A stretch of 64,000 bases of DNA. Origin: Butyrivibrio fibrisolvens 16/4 (lineage in GTDB: Bacteria; Bacillota; Clostridia; Lachnospirales; Lachnospiraceae). Shown here piece by piece: positions 7,122-16,474 of the stretch. Each line of letters begins with the position of its first letter. Position 1 is the stretch's first letter. Under the pieces are notes generated by a model. It did not search any database. It was given only the letters and a program-made list of their open reading frames with translations, and had not been told where the DNA came from. The stretch covers positions 2,741,380 to 2,805,379 of the forward strand of contig FP929036.1 of assembly GCA_000209815.1 (NCBI GenBank). The letters run 5' to 3'. A program made the position numbers and the translations under genes.

Positions 7122-7150
7122 AATTAATTATTTCTCCTTGTCTTATACTA

Positions 7151-7441
7151 TTAAGCCTCGTCAGCTCTAACGCATAAGAATCGAAGTACGTTGTCCATGA
7201 TACGAATATTCTCTTCGATCTGAGCAGGTACGCCTGGCTCAGCATCAAAATGAATGAAGTAATAGAAACCTTCGTTCATCTTCTGAATTTCGTAAGCAAG
7301 TCTCTTCTTGCCCCAATCATCGACGTCTGTGATCTGTCCACCAAAGCGAGTGATGTACTCCTTTGCCTTTTCAACTGTGGCAGTTCTTGCATCGTCTTCG
7401 ATCTTCGCATTAACAACGAGTGCTAATTCATACTTGTTCAT
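7151..7441 (-). CDS. rpsF: 30S ribosomal protein S6
   Basis: Ribosomal protein S6, 96 residues, partner of S18 in the 30S platform. It begins MNKYELALVVNAKIED, and the WGKKRLAYEIQKMNEGFYYF block is diagnostic of the family. First gene of the rpsF-ssb-rpsR operon, with AAGGAGG before the ATG. The operon is driven by the promoter at 7527-7555 and has a leader of about 75 bases that can fold. Confidence 0.97.
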   Translation of the reverse strand: MNKYELALVVNAKIEDDARTATVEKAKEYITRFGGQITDVDDWGKKRLAYEIQKMNEGFYYFIHFDAEPGVPAQIEENIRIMDNVLRFLCVRADEA

Positions 7442-7454
7442 GCTTTTCTACCTC

Positions 7455-7500
7455 CTTTTGGTCTATAGGCCAAGCTACATTGATATAGCCTAGCAAGGAT
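7455..7500 (-). promoter_or_regulatory. Foldable leader of the rpsF operon
   Basis: On the minus strand the leader contains CTAGGC-12-GCTTGG and, nearer the ribosome site, the near-palindrome TTGGCCTATAGACCAA. In many bacteria this leader is bound by S6-S18 for feedback control. I do not see the conserved CCG signature of that motif, so the assignment is open. Confidence 0.3.
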
Positions 7501-7526
7501 ATAAATGTTTTATACCACGAATTAAG

Positions 7527-7555
7527 ATATTAACATGTAAGAAGGTATTTTTCAA
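7527..7555 (-). promoter_or_regulatory. Promoter of rpsF-ssb-rpsR
   Basis: On the minus strand, -35 TTGAAA (7550-7555), a 17-base spacer and -10 TAATAT (7527-7532), close to the sigma-A consensus, about 85 bases before the rpsF start. Confidence 0.65.
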
Positions 7556-7589
7556 GGCTTTTCACGTTTTCTTTTGTATTTTTACGTAT

Positions 7590-8357
7590 TTATAAGGTAA
7601 TTCCCTGAAGCTTTGCAAGTTCAGTAAACACCTCTCCAATTCTGTCTTTTATTATCAGTGTGTTTTCTGATTCTCTAAATGCCAACTCACTCTGATTAAT
7701 AATAACAATGTATTTACCATTGAAGTAATTAACAAATGATGCTGCTGGATAGACAGTAAGTGATGTACCGCCAATTATCATCATATCTGCTGTTCCAATG
7801 GCTCTCATTGCTCCATTTACCTGATCCTCTGGCAATCCTTCCTCGTAAAGAGTGATATCTGCTCGCACAACGCCACCGCAGTAATCACAGGTTGGGATTG
7901 GATCTGTAGAATCAAAGATAAAATCAACTGGATAGCTTGTTCCACACTTCATGCAGTAATTGCGTAACGCACTTCCGTGGATTTCATATACCTTCTTACT
8001 TCCAGCTTTCTGATGCAGACCATCAATATTCTGGGTAACTATACCATTCAGCTTTCCCATTTCTTCCAGCTTCGCCAAATACTTGTGAGCATTATTAGGC
8101 TGGATATTTCTAGTATCCATCTTTTGTCTGTGAAACTCAAAATATACCTTTGGCTCGTGCATAAGGCAGCTATGACTAAGCAGATATTCAGGCTGATACA
8201 TATCAAACCTGACGTCGTGCTGATTATATAGACCGTCTTTGCTACGGAAATCTGGAATACCACTTTCGGTACTGACACCTGCACCACCAAAGAATACTAT
8301 CTTTGAGGATTCATCTATCATTTCCTTTAGCCTCTGGATATTCTCCATATTAACCAA
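7590..8357 (-). CDS. cobB: NAD-dependent protein deacylase (sirtuin)
   Basis: Sir2-family enzyme that removes acyl groups from lysines using NAD+. Motifs in order: GGAGVSTESGIPDFRS (about residues 24-39, NAD binding), TQNIDGLHQKAG (catalytic His), a zinc site CMKC with CDYC, and GGTSLTVYPAASF. 255 residues is normal for bacterial sirtuins. The start is probably the TTG at 8357 (GGGGG seven bases upstream); the ATG three codons later lies rather far from that site. Monocistronic, followed by the rpsF promoter region. Confidence 0.92.
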   Translation of the reverse strand: MVNMENIQRLKEMIDESSKIVFFGGAGVSTESGIPDFRSKDGLYNQHDVRFDMYQPEYLLSHSCLMHEPKVYFEFHRQKMDTRNIQPNNAHKYLAKLEEMGKLNGIVTQNIDGLHQKAGSKKVYEIHGSALRNYCMKCGTSYPVDFIFDSTDPIPTCDYCGGVVRADITLYEEGLPEDQVNGAMRAIGTADMMIIGGTSLTVYPAASFVNYFNGKYIVIINQSELAFRESENTLIIKDRIGEVFTELAKLQGITL

Positions 8358-8405
8358 AACAATTCCCCCTTCCTTCTCTATTTAAAATCTCATATTTAAC
8401 CACCA

Positions 8406-8864
8406 TTAAAATGGCAGATAAAAAACGATTATTGCACAAACTAAACCTACTAGTATTCCTGCAACTAATTCTGGTAATGTATGACCTACCTTTTCCTTGA
8501 ATCGAATGATATCAAGGGGTTGCTTGCCCTCTTCCTCTCGCTCTTCATTTAGATTATTAAGAGCCTTACCGTGACGAGAAGTTTCATAGCGTACTCCTCT
8601 CGAATCATACAGAGTAATAAATCCTACAAAAAATGTTAATGCAAATTCAAATGAACCACCGCCATAAATAATTCCTGTAATTATTATAAGCGCTGATACA
8701 AGTGCTGCTAGTGAACTAGGCATTCCTGTCTTAGCATATATATTTTCTTTGTTGAACCCATATTTACATACATCTACAAGCATCTTTATCAGCTGTGCCA
8801 CGATCCATGCCACAGTAGGTGCAACAAAGATTTTATTTGTAATCAACTCTACGAAAAAACCCAT
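8406..8864 (-). CDS. DUF212 divergent PAP2-family membrane protein
   Basis: 152-residue membrane protein of the DUF212 group, distantly related to PAP2/haloperoxidase-type acid phosphatases. Visible: PTVAWIVAQLIKMLVD, a GMPSSLAALVSAL block in a hydrophobic stretch, YDSRGVRYETSRHGKALNNL, and KVGHTLPELVAGILVG. The SRHGKALN and GHT.PE segments carry the conserved polar residues. About four membrane spans are likely. Enzymatic activity is unproven for the family. It lies just downstream of rsmI on the same strand. Confidence 0.82.
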   Translation of the reverse strand: MGFFVELITNKIFVAPTVAWIVAQLIKMLVDVCKYGFNKENIYAKTGMPSSLAALVSALIIITGIIYGGGSFEFALTFFVGFITLYDSRGVRYETSRHGKALNNLNEEREEEGKQPLDIIRFKEKVGHTLPELVAGILVGLVCAIIVFYLPF

Positions 8865-8881
8865 ACCTTATTCTCCTATAA

Positions 8882-9723
8882 CTAATCCAACAATGCGTTA
8901 TAAATATCTCTTTTGCTAACTCCTCGGTCCTTTGCTACTGCCTTCATAGCTTCTTTTTATCCATTCCCTGAGCAAGATACATATCCATATGCTCCTGAAT
9001 GGACATTTCCTCAAAGGCAGCTCTAGCTTCTTCTATAACCTCGGCCTTGGATTTTCCAGCTAAAACAAGAACATATTCTCCTCTTGGTTCTTTAGTCTCA
9101 TATGATTTAAGCGCGCCCCCAAGTGTAGTTTTCTCCTTTTCCTCGTGCTTTTTAGTAAGCTCACGGCAAAGAGTGATTCCTCTATCCTCTCCAAGAACTT
9201 CTGTCAGTTCCTTTAAGGTTCCAATCAAATGATGTGGTGCCTCATAAACGATAATTGTTCTTGTCTCATTTTTCATTTCATCAAGGACTCTTCTTCGCTC
9301 TTTTTTATCCTTTGGAAGAAATGCCTCGAAGGCAAATCGTCTACATGCCTGCCCCGACATAGTAACAGCTGTGATACAAGCAGCCGGTCCGGGTACGGAA
9401 GTAACTTCTATTCCTTCCTCGTAGCACATAGCCACTAGCTCCTCGCCTGGATCTGATATTCCTGGTGTACCTGCATCTGTAACTACTGCAATATTCTGAC
9501 CTTCCTTAAGCTTTGCTATCAGCGTACGAGCCTTATCAACCTTATTAAACTCGTGGTAACTTGTCATTGGAGTTTCTATCTCAAAATGATTTAAAAGCTT
9601 TATTGAGTTTCTTGTATCCTCTGCCGCAATCAAATCCACTTCCTTTAGGATTCGCACTGCGCGAAAGGTCATATCCTCCAAATTACCTATTGGGGTTGCC
9701 ACTAAATATAATGTTCCGCTCAT
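8882..9723 (-). CDS. rsmI: 16S rRNA (cytidine-1402-2'-O)-methyltransferase, frame broken near the 3' end
   Basis: RsmI methylates the 2'-O of C1402 in 16S rRNA using SAM. The tetrapyrrole-methylase fold is plain: GTLYLVATPIGNLEDMTFRA, LIAAEDTRNS, VVTDAGTPGISDPGEELV and VPGPAACITAVTMSG. The frame ends early (MDKKKL) at a run of five T at 8954-8958. Adding one base restores MDKKEAMKAVAKDRGVSKRD and a normal end at 8882 (about 280 residues). Start ATG at 9723 directly follows trmN6. Probably one of many homopolymer errors in this record. Confidence 0.93.
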
Positions 9724-10476
9724 TTACACCTCATTCATTATCATTCCATATATATCGTAAATTTCTTTTGTGTACTGGCCTGGAGCATCGTACACAATAA
9801 GAGGAGGCTCCACTGTAAGCTGTGGTCCGCCGCCTTTGACGCCTTCTATCAAAACCATATTTGGCTCCTTATCCACGAATGGATACACAAGCCTCATTCT
9901 TTTTGGCTCTAGCTTATACTTACGCATCAATATAATTATTTCTACCAATCTAAATGGACGATGCACAAAATAACATCTTCCCATTTGTTTTAGCACTGCT
10001 GATGTCTCTCGAATTACATCTTCCAAGGAACAAAGCAGCTCGTGTCTAGCTATTGCCTTAGCGTCGTTTGGATTTTTTAGTCCATGGTGATTTGTCATAT
10101 ATGGAGGATTGCTGGTTACTACATTCATCGAGCCCTTACCAAAAATCTGGGCTGCCTCCTTTATATCACCTTCTATTATATCAATTTTATCTTCCAATCC
10201 ATTCAATAAAACGGACCTGTTTGCCATTTCTGCACTTTCCGGCTGTATTTCAAGGCCAGTAAAATGCGCTCCACCAGTTTTTGCCTCTAAAAGAATAGGA
10301 AGTATACCTGTCCCGGTTCCTAAATCCAAAGCAACCTCGCCTTCCTTTACCTTAGCAAATGATGATAGCAAGACAGCATCCATGCCAAAACAAAATTTGT
10401 CAGGATGCTGAATAATTTTATATCCGTTTATTTGAAGATCATCCACTCGCTCATCATCGCGAACAAGATTTTCCAT
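9724..10476 (-). CDS. trmN6: tRNA1(Val) (adenine-37-N6)-methyltransferase
   Basis: Rossmann-fold SAM methyltransferase of the TrmN6/YabB family, expected to modify A37 of tRNA-Val. The SAM motif ALDLGTGTGILPILLEAK (about residues 48-65) and the catalytic NPPYMTNHHG are clear. 250 residues, intact. It overlaps ricT by one base and abuts rsmI, in the same order as the Bacillus yabB-yabC region; the small yazA gene usually found between them is absent. Confidence 0.9.
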   Translation of the reverse strand: MENLVRDDERVDDLQINGYKIIQHPDKFCFGMDAVLLSSFAKVKEGEVALDLGTGTGILPILLEAKTGGAHFTGLEIQPESAEMANRSVLLNGLEDKIDIIEGDIKEAAQIFGKGSMNVVTSNPPYMTNHHGLKNPNDAKAIARHELLCSLEDVIRETSAVLKQMGRCYFVHRPFRLVEIIILMRKYKLEPKRMRLVYPFVDKEPNMVLIEGVKGGGPQLTVEPPLIVYDAPGQYTKEIYDIYGMIMNEV

Positions 10477-11353
10477 TAATTCTTATCCTCCAGGTCGGCA
10501 AGCTCCTTCGCTTCTTCCTTTGATACCTGAACCTTGCGTTTTCTAGGCTTGAACTTAAGCTGGTCTGTAGGGTAATCCTTTACCTCCTTAAGATCTCCAT
10601 CCTCAAAAAGAACGCGAACAGTCTGACGAAGTACATTGACCGACTGAACTGTACCCTTGAATCCATCAGGTGTTGTAACTACATCATTGATTCCTGGAAG
10701 ACGGCTGTTCAAATACTCGTATGTTTCCTGCTCATTTTTCAGGCAACACATAAGTCTTCCGCAAAGTCCTGAAATCTTAGTAGGATTGAGAGAAAGATTC
10801 TGCTCCTTAGCCATCTTGATAGATACTGGTACAAAATCTGCCAGATAGCTCTTACAGCAAAGCTCTCTTCCGCAGATACCAATGCCTCCCATAAGCTTTG
10901 TCTCGTCTCTTACACCAATCTGTCTAAGCTCGATTCGTGTATGGAATACTGCTGCAAGATCCTTTACAAGCTCTCGGAAATCGATACGTCCATCTGCTGT
11001 AAAATAGAAAATAAGCTTGTTGTTATCGAAAGTATACTCAGCGCCTACAAGCTTCATTTCAAGCTCACGCTTTGTAATCTTCTCTTCGCAAATCTTCAAG
11101 GCTTCCTTCTCTTTTCAAGATTCTTAACAGCCTTCTTTTTGTCCTCCTCGGTAGCCTTTCTCATAATCTTTTTGATAGGACCTGGAACCTCGTCATCTGA
11201 AATCTCCTTGTCCACTAAAAGGACTGTTCCGATTTCTACACCACGTACTGTCTCTACAATAACCTGGTCCTCTCTCTTAAGCTCCACTCCGTCTGGATCA
11301 AAATAATATACTTTTCCGCCGCCTCTAAAGCGAACGCCTATAACCTTTATCAT
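10476..11353 (-). CDS. ricT: RicT/YaaT PSP1-domain protein, frame broken once
   Basis: RicT (YaaT) belongs to the RicAFT complex that influences RNase Y-dependent mRNA maturation, sporulation and competence in Bacillus. The N-terminal part (MIKVIGVRFRGGGKVYYFD, IVETVRGVEIGTV) and the cysteine-rich core (GICGRELCCKSYLADF, SGLCGRLMCC), which binds an Fe-S cluster in the Bacillus complex, are both present. The frame breaks at a run of four T at 11112-11115; one extra base joins the halves as LEKEKEALKICEEK, giving about 290 residues. C-terminal tail basic. It follows holB with a short overlap. Confidence 0.92.
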
Positions 11354-12386
11354 CTGGTATTCTCCTTAATAGATTCTATAAGAAGCATAATGGTCAATTC
11401 GAAATTGACATTAGCATTTAGTCTGGCTCTTGTGTCTGTAATTGCATCTACTATGTTGTTCAAGCCAAGGTATGAACAGTTCTGCGCCTGTTCCTGTATA
11501 TCATATGAATTCTCCGTAAATAAAAGGAGATTATCATTCAATGTCGCTTTATATAATAGCACATCTCTGAACCAAAGGGTGATTAAATCTAGCATTTGTT
11601 CTACAAAACTCTGAAATTTATCGCTGTCATCCCCAGCCTTTTTATCACTGTCGTTGGCTTCCTTGATAGCTTTTACCTCGTCTGCTATCTGGTTTTCTTC
11701 CATTCTACTAGCTCGTTTACACAAAGATACAACCTTATCTTTCACTTCATTGAAGCTGGAATCTGTAGCCAAAGCTATGGCTTTTCCAATGTTTCCCTGA
11801 GCAAAAGTAGCCACCATCTGAGACTGGTAATCTACTATTTCGTACTTTGTCTGCAAAATCTTTTTATGCTTTCTGTATCGATGGATTTCATTTGAATGAG
11901 AACGCATCTTGAGAGAATGGTCTGAAGAAATGCATTATGATTTGCCGTAAGCAGGATGATGATTGCATACTCAGGTGGCTCTTCTATCGTCTTAAGGATT
12001 GCATTTTGAGCCTGTGGATTCATCCTCTCTGCTTCTTCAACAATATAAATTTTATATTTATTACTGTATGGCTTAATGCCTACATCATTTACAATCTGCT
12101 CTCTTACTACATCTACGCCAAGGTTAGATTTTCCTTCCTCGCGACGTACATAAATGATGTCTGGATTGTTGTGACTAAGAGCCTGCTTGCAGGAATGACA
12201 TTCCCTACAGGCATCATCCCCTGGATTTTCGCATTGCATCATAGTAGCAAAAGCTTCTGCAAGCATCATCTTTCCAGAGCCTTTTTCTCCACTGAAAATA
12301 TAGGCGTGGCTATGATTTCCTGTCTTTATTGCATTTTTAAGGAGGTTTTTGGCATCCTCCTGACCTATAATTTCACTAAAGCTCAT
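11350..12386 (-). CDS. holB: DNA polymerase III delta' subunit, frame broken once
   Basis: Clamp-loader delta' subunit. N-terminal AAA+ part: FSEIIGQEDAKNLL, GEKGSGKMMLAEA (Walker A), zinc cysteines in CRECHSC, IYIVEEAERM and NAILKTIEEPP with LSRCVLIQMK. The frame is lost at 11855-11865 (A4/T5 runs); one added base restores RFLQTKYEIVDYQSQM and the C-terminal collar domain to 11350. I favour the ATG at 12386 (MSFSEIIG); a TTG two codons earlier is closer to GGGAG. Neighbours yaaR and ricT match the Bacillus cluster. Confidence 0.93.
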
Positions 12387-12418
12387 TAACAATTATTCTC
12401 CCAATTTATTAAGCACGT

Positions 12419-12859
12419 TTACGTGATGATATCAAGTAGTAAGCCTCTGATTTCATCAACTCTATTTAAAATATCTATGTGTTCTCTTTCATCTTGAACA
12501 AGTGCTGATGCCAGCTCATCCATTTTTTCATCAACCAGTTTTATCATTCCATAAACTCTGTGTCTGCCTCTACGATCAAGGAAATTCTCTCTGGAAAATT
12601 TGTGAGAACGATTTACAACCTCATTTAAAAAGTCCTTTACCAGACCTCTATAACGCTTCATATCTCTGATGTCCATATGCTCAGACAAAAGTTTGCCTTG
12701 AGTTGCTATATCATTCATCAGATTAGTTAGCTTTTCCTGAAGATCTGCATCATCAATAGCTGCAGCCAAAGTGAATTTAAAAGTATCATCCACAGGGGCT
12801 GTAGTTTTTGCTGCCTCAGTAGGTTGTACCTGACTTACATCGCTTACTCTAATATCCAT
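12419..12859 (-). CDS. yaaR: YaaR-family protein (DUF327)
   Basis: 146-residue soluble protein of the YaaR/DUF327 family, function unknown, nearly always found next to holB in Firmicutes. The conserved parts are DFKFTL-like [10 protein letters not shown], the long central helix with [20 protein letters not shown] and [22 protein letters not shown], and the C-terminal [17 protein letters not shown]. Largely helical. Frame intact. It lies between the kinase-like gene and holB. Confidence 0.88.
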   Translation of the reverse strand: MDIRVSDVSQVQPTEAAKTTAPVDDTFKFTLAAAIDDADLQEKLTNLMNDIATQGKLLSEHMDIRDMKRYRGLVKDFLNEVVNRSHKFSRENFLDRRGRHRVYGMIKLVDEKMDELASALVQDEREHIDILNRVDEIRGLLLDIIT

Positions 12860-12899
12860 TGAAACACCTCATCCAACGCTGGCGCGGTCACCCGAAGGT

Positions 12900-13488
12900 T
12901 TAATTTTCGTTTATGAATGCTGCTATGTTATCGCTGGTAATTACACTGTCTTCGTTGTTATTGAATATGTTCTTGATTCCTGCAGCCTTCAGATTCTCCT
13001 CTGAAAAATCCTGCTGGTCTGCCAAAAATCTTCTACACATTTCCTCATATTTTGGATGTTCCTGACTACGCTCACGCTCTAATGCACGGCTTAGTCTGAT
13101 TCCATCATCCACCTCTATATATATCGGCAAAACTTTATCTGCTCCGTAGTAATCACGAATCTTTATAAAGCTTTCCACAGTGCCAATCATTAAGTAATCA
13201 TTATTATTTAAATCCAGATTTCCATCATCTACTGTAAAGTAAAACCAAGGGCCATGTACTGTATCGTATTTACGAATTTCAATTACTTTCCCCTCAGCTA
13301 ATAGCCTGTCTTTTTCTTGGATTGAAACAAAGTTGTATTCCTCACCTGGCTTTTCGTGGCTTCTCTGAGGTCTTGTTGTGTAAGAAACGATTCGATTTAC
13401 ATCAACATCCTTCCTCTGGAGCAAAATCTTAAAAATTGTGTCCTTCCCTGATGAGCTTTTGCCCATAATGCAAAAAAATCCTACCCAT
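12900..13488 (-). CDS. Guanylate-kinase-like P-loop protein, frame broken at the N-terminus
   Basis: P-loop nucleotide kinase related to GMP kinase. The P-loop MGKSSSGKDTIFK, SYTTRPQRSHEKPGEEYNFVS and YDTVHGPWFYF parallel the GMP-binding region of Gmk. The strong ribosome site (AGAGGA) lies before an ATG at 13488; from there the frame fails at a run of seven A (13472-13478), and one base fewer gives MGRIFCIMGKSSSGKD. This is the one place where a base seems gained rather than lost. It occupies the slot held by tmk in the Bacillus cluster. Substrate (GMP versus another nucleotide) is not certain. Confidence 0.8.
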
Positions 13489-13535
13489 TACTATCCTCTT
13501 CTTTTATTTATATTTTAAGTATAATTCACTGCTGT

Positions 13536-14905
13536 TTAATTGACAACGAAGATGGTCTTATTATCTATACCTGTTACGTGAAGCCCTTTGGCCATAGCCT
13601 CATTTATTATTTCAATAGCTTCTTCTGTTATTTCCTCACCTGGCACTATTATTGGTGCTCCTGGAGGATACAGACATACCATGGTAGATGAAACTTTTCC
13701 CTTGCAATCTGTTAATGAGATTTGGGTTTCTTCTCCTGCCTTAGCTTCGAATATATTCATCCTCTTTTTATAACTTAGATTAAGATTTGGTACTCTTATC
13801 TTTCCTTTTTCTACGGTAGCATCTATTTCTAATAATGCTTTTTTAATCGCTGAAATCCCTCTTTAGTATCAGAAATACTTGTCATAGCCAGCACATATGC
13901 AAAACTTGATAACTCAGTTTCAAGCATATATTTTTCTCTAAGAATCCTAGCTAGTTCAACACCTGTAATATTCGTATTTTCTGTAGATATTACAATCTTC
14001 CCAGGGTCCTTTTTATCCCTCTCATCACATATTACTTGAAGATGCTTTAATTCTCCACATATACTGTAAAAATCTTTGAGGTTGTCCACATATTCACTAA
14101 ATAATTCACTGCTATCCTCTAGAATATCCAGGCACTGACTTATTGAGTTCATCAGCACATATGAAGGTGAACTGGTTTCGAAGATATCAAGAGCTGCCTG
14201 TATTCTTCCTCTATCTATCCTTTCACCTGATATATGCATAGCAGCGCACTGAGTCAGCGCTGGCAAGGTCTTATGTAAACTTTGAATTGTAATATCTGCT
14301 ATTCCAACAGCTGAGCCTGTAAATTCAGGATTAAATCCCAGATGAGCACCGTGTGCCTGATCCACTATCAAAATGATATTTTGTAAGTGACAATAATCAG
14401 CAATCTCTTTGATTGGCGCATGATACCCTTCATATGTCGGGCTTGTTATAACCACTGACTTTACCCTTTTATCCATTGCTTGTACTTTTTCTACAGCTTC
14501 TTTTATTTCATTTAGGGTAACAGCCTTAAATATTCCATTATCTAATATTTTTGGCTCTACATAATCTACTTCCAAATGTCTCAGCATCACTGCATTATAA
14601 ACGCTTTTATGGGAGTTTCTTTGGATGATTACAGAATCGCCCTCATTACAACTGGCATAAACTGCAGATAGATTCCCTACCGTAGATCCACCTACAAGTA
14701 TATGGCTCTCGTCTGCTCCAAAGATTCCTGCCATACGATTTTGTTCTTCGGCAATAATTCCTGTAGCATCGTGTAAATCGTCTACCCCTTCAACCTCTGT
14801 CATGTCAATCTTGTAAACGCCATCTAGCTGACGCTTGTGACCTGGCATATGGAAAGGGTACATATTTGATTTTGAATAGTCTTCTAAAGTCTTTTTTATA
14901 CTCAT
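13536..14905 (-). CDS. Orn/Lys/Arg decarboxylase family protein, frame broken once
   Basis: PLP-dependent fold-type I decarboxylase of the short YaaO/SpeA type (arginine or lysine decarboxylation). N-terminal YPFHMPGHKRQ, the GGSTVGNLSAVYA loop, SPTYEGYHAPIKEIA, DQAHGAHLGF and the PLP lysine in IQSLHKTLPALTQ are seen. The frame fails at a run of six T (13839-13844); one more base restores RLKKALLEIDA and the C-terminal domain that ends KGLHVTGIDNKTIFVVN (about 456 residues). First gene of the cluster running to rsmI, as yaaO is in Bacillus. Substrate preference is not readable from the sequence. Confidence 0.9.
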
Positions 14906-15007
14906 ATTCTTTCAATAACTTTTATTTTCTGTGGAAAATATATATGATATATATTAAAGTTATATTCCAATTATTTTTATTTTGATGGACATTAATCAGG
15001 AGGCAAC

Positions 15008-15625
15008 ATGACCAGAACTTTAGTTATTCTCTGCGGTGGCGACAGCTCTCGCATGGGTACCAAAAAAGCTCTTTTACCATTTGAAGATAAAACTATGGTT
15101 GAATATATCTATGATAAATTTAGCCCTTATTTTGATAAAGTCTATCTTTCTGTAAATGAACGCGGGGATTTAGCTCACCTTGGTCTTGATGCTCAAGAGA
15201 TTCCTGATATTTCCAGAAATGCTGGCCCATATGGTGCTATTCTTTCCAGTCTTACTATGATTTCTGGAGACAGAGCATTCTTTATGTCAGTGGATACACC
15301 ATTTATGGATCCTAGAATTGCTGTTTATCTCTATGATCAGTCATATAATTACGATATCACCACATACAAATTCAGCAATGATAACCTTGATACAATCTGT
15401 GGTGTATACAACAAACGTTGTATTGGTCCACTTTTCAAAAGCCATTTCTTTAAGAAATTTTCACCTGAATATATTCTTGAGAAATGCTATACCCAGGTAA
15501 TTGACCCAGCTATTATCAATGATCTTTCAACAGTTTCTGTTGACCAGCAGTTCTACAAAGTTAATGACCGTAACTCGTACTACTACGCTGTATTCTCTAT
15601 ACTTAAACATAACTTTGTTTGCTAA
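15008..15625 (+). CDS. MobA-like nucleotidyltransferase
   Basis: GT-A fold NTP transferase resembling molybdenum cofactor guanylyltransferase MobA. It begins TRTLVILCGGDSSRMGTKKALLPFEDKTMVEY without gaps in the nucleotide-binding loop (LCGG..SRMG..KALL), followed by NAGPYGAILSSL and SVDTPFMDPR (metal-binding Asp). 205 residues. RBS AGGAGG six bases before the ATG. It is divergent from the decarboxylase and convergent with the AbiE-like pair. No molybdopterin genes are nearby, so another sugar or cofactor nucleotide is possible. Confidence 0.75.
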   Translation: MTRTLVILCGGDSSRMGTKKALLPFEDKTMVEYIYDKFSPYFDKVYLSVNERGDLAHLGLDAQEIPDISRNAGPYGAILSSLTMISGDRAFFMSVDTPFMDPRIAVYLYDQSYNYDITTYKFSNDNLDTICGVYNKRCIGPLFKSHFFKKFSPEYILEKCYTQVIDPAIINDLSTVSVDQQFYKVNDRNSYYYAVFSILKHNFVC

Positions 15626-15724
15626 TCAAGGAAACGTTTTAACTGTGGCATCCAATCTCCAAGGAATACCATATTTGCTTTCATAGCATCCCATATAGGT
15701 CCCAGGAAATTCATAAGACAATTA

Positions 15725-16474
15725 TTAACGTCCGACCAGCTTGGTTCGGACTTCTTTTTGTCGTAATTCTACTTTCCACTTCTTTTTCATATATGTATAA
15801 TCACTATATGATTTCAACATATTTATTCGAGAATCATCGATTATAATCTTTTTTTCATCAAGAATTTTTGTTAATCTATCCTTCACCTTTCTTCCATTTA
15901 CTGGATAGGAGGTAAGAATCTCGTAAGCTACGTAATAATGATCCATATCATTTATTAGTTCTAGCTTTTCAATTATTTCCACAAGATGTTTTACTAACTC
16001 TTCTTCCTTTGGGTTTGTAAGAACATCTACAGTTCTATTTTCATAGGCTGTAAGCTTTAGATGAAGCTTTTCTGGTTCTTGAGCTGCTATATGTTTGCGA
16101 AAATATATATTAAGTGGAATATACATTTCATCCACTGTAATCTGTAGCTTGATGCCTGCTTCATCCACACTTCCATTCACAATAAATGCTTCTAATGCTG
16201 CCTTCGCCATAATTTCCTTCAATATATCACGCATATAAAGCACTGCCATTTTCTCATCTAAGTCTCTTACATACTCGTAATATATATTGGAAATACACAA
16301 GTCTTTATAAACCTCAGGAGTGAATTCGTTTCCATTGCAAAGATATAGCTCATTACAATATTTTCCCTCAGCTAATAGCTCAATTATTATCTCTGCTACC
16401 GCTGCGCTAAGAAGATTCTTAAATGGAATATTCAGTTGTTCCGATTTTTCTTTTATCTGTAGACGATTAATCAT
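15725..16474 (-). CDS. AbiEii-like toxin homologue (divergent nucleotidyltransferase)
   Basis: 249-residue protein in the position of the AbiEii nucleotidyltransferase toxin. The N-terminal layout (IKEKSEQLNIPFKNLLSAAV, then a long helix) resembles the DUF1814 family, but the usual GGT active-site loop reads LCNGNEF and the following acidic motif may be the DLD of YVRDLDEKM. The C-terminal half is helical and basic (KKWKVELRQKEVRTKL). The ATG at 16474 overlaps the antitoxin stop as TAATG, so the genes are coupled. Assignment rests on gene pairing and weak similarity; catalytic competence is doubtful. Confidence 0.5.
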   Translation of the reverse strand: MINRLQIKEKSEQLNIPFKNLLSAAVAEIIIELLAEGKYCNELYLCNGNEFTPEVYKDLCISNIYYEYVRDLDEKMAVLYMRDILKEIMAKAALEAFIVNGSVDEAGIKLQITVDEMYIPLNIYFRKHIAAQEPEKLHLKLTAYENRTVDVLTNPKEEELVKHLVEIIEKLELINDMDHYYVAYEILTSYPVNGRKVKDRLTKILDEKKIIIDDSRINMLKSYSDYTYMKKKWKVELRQKEVRTKLVGR

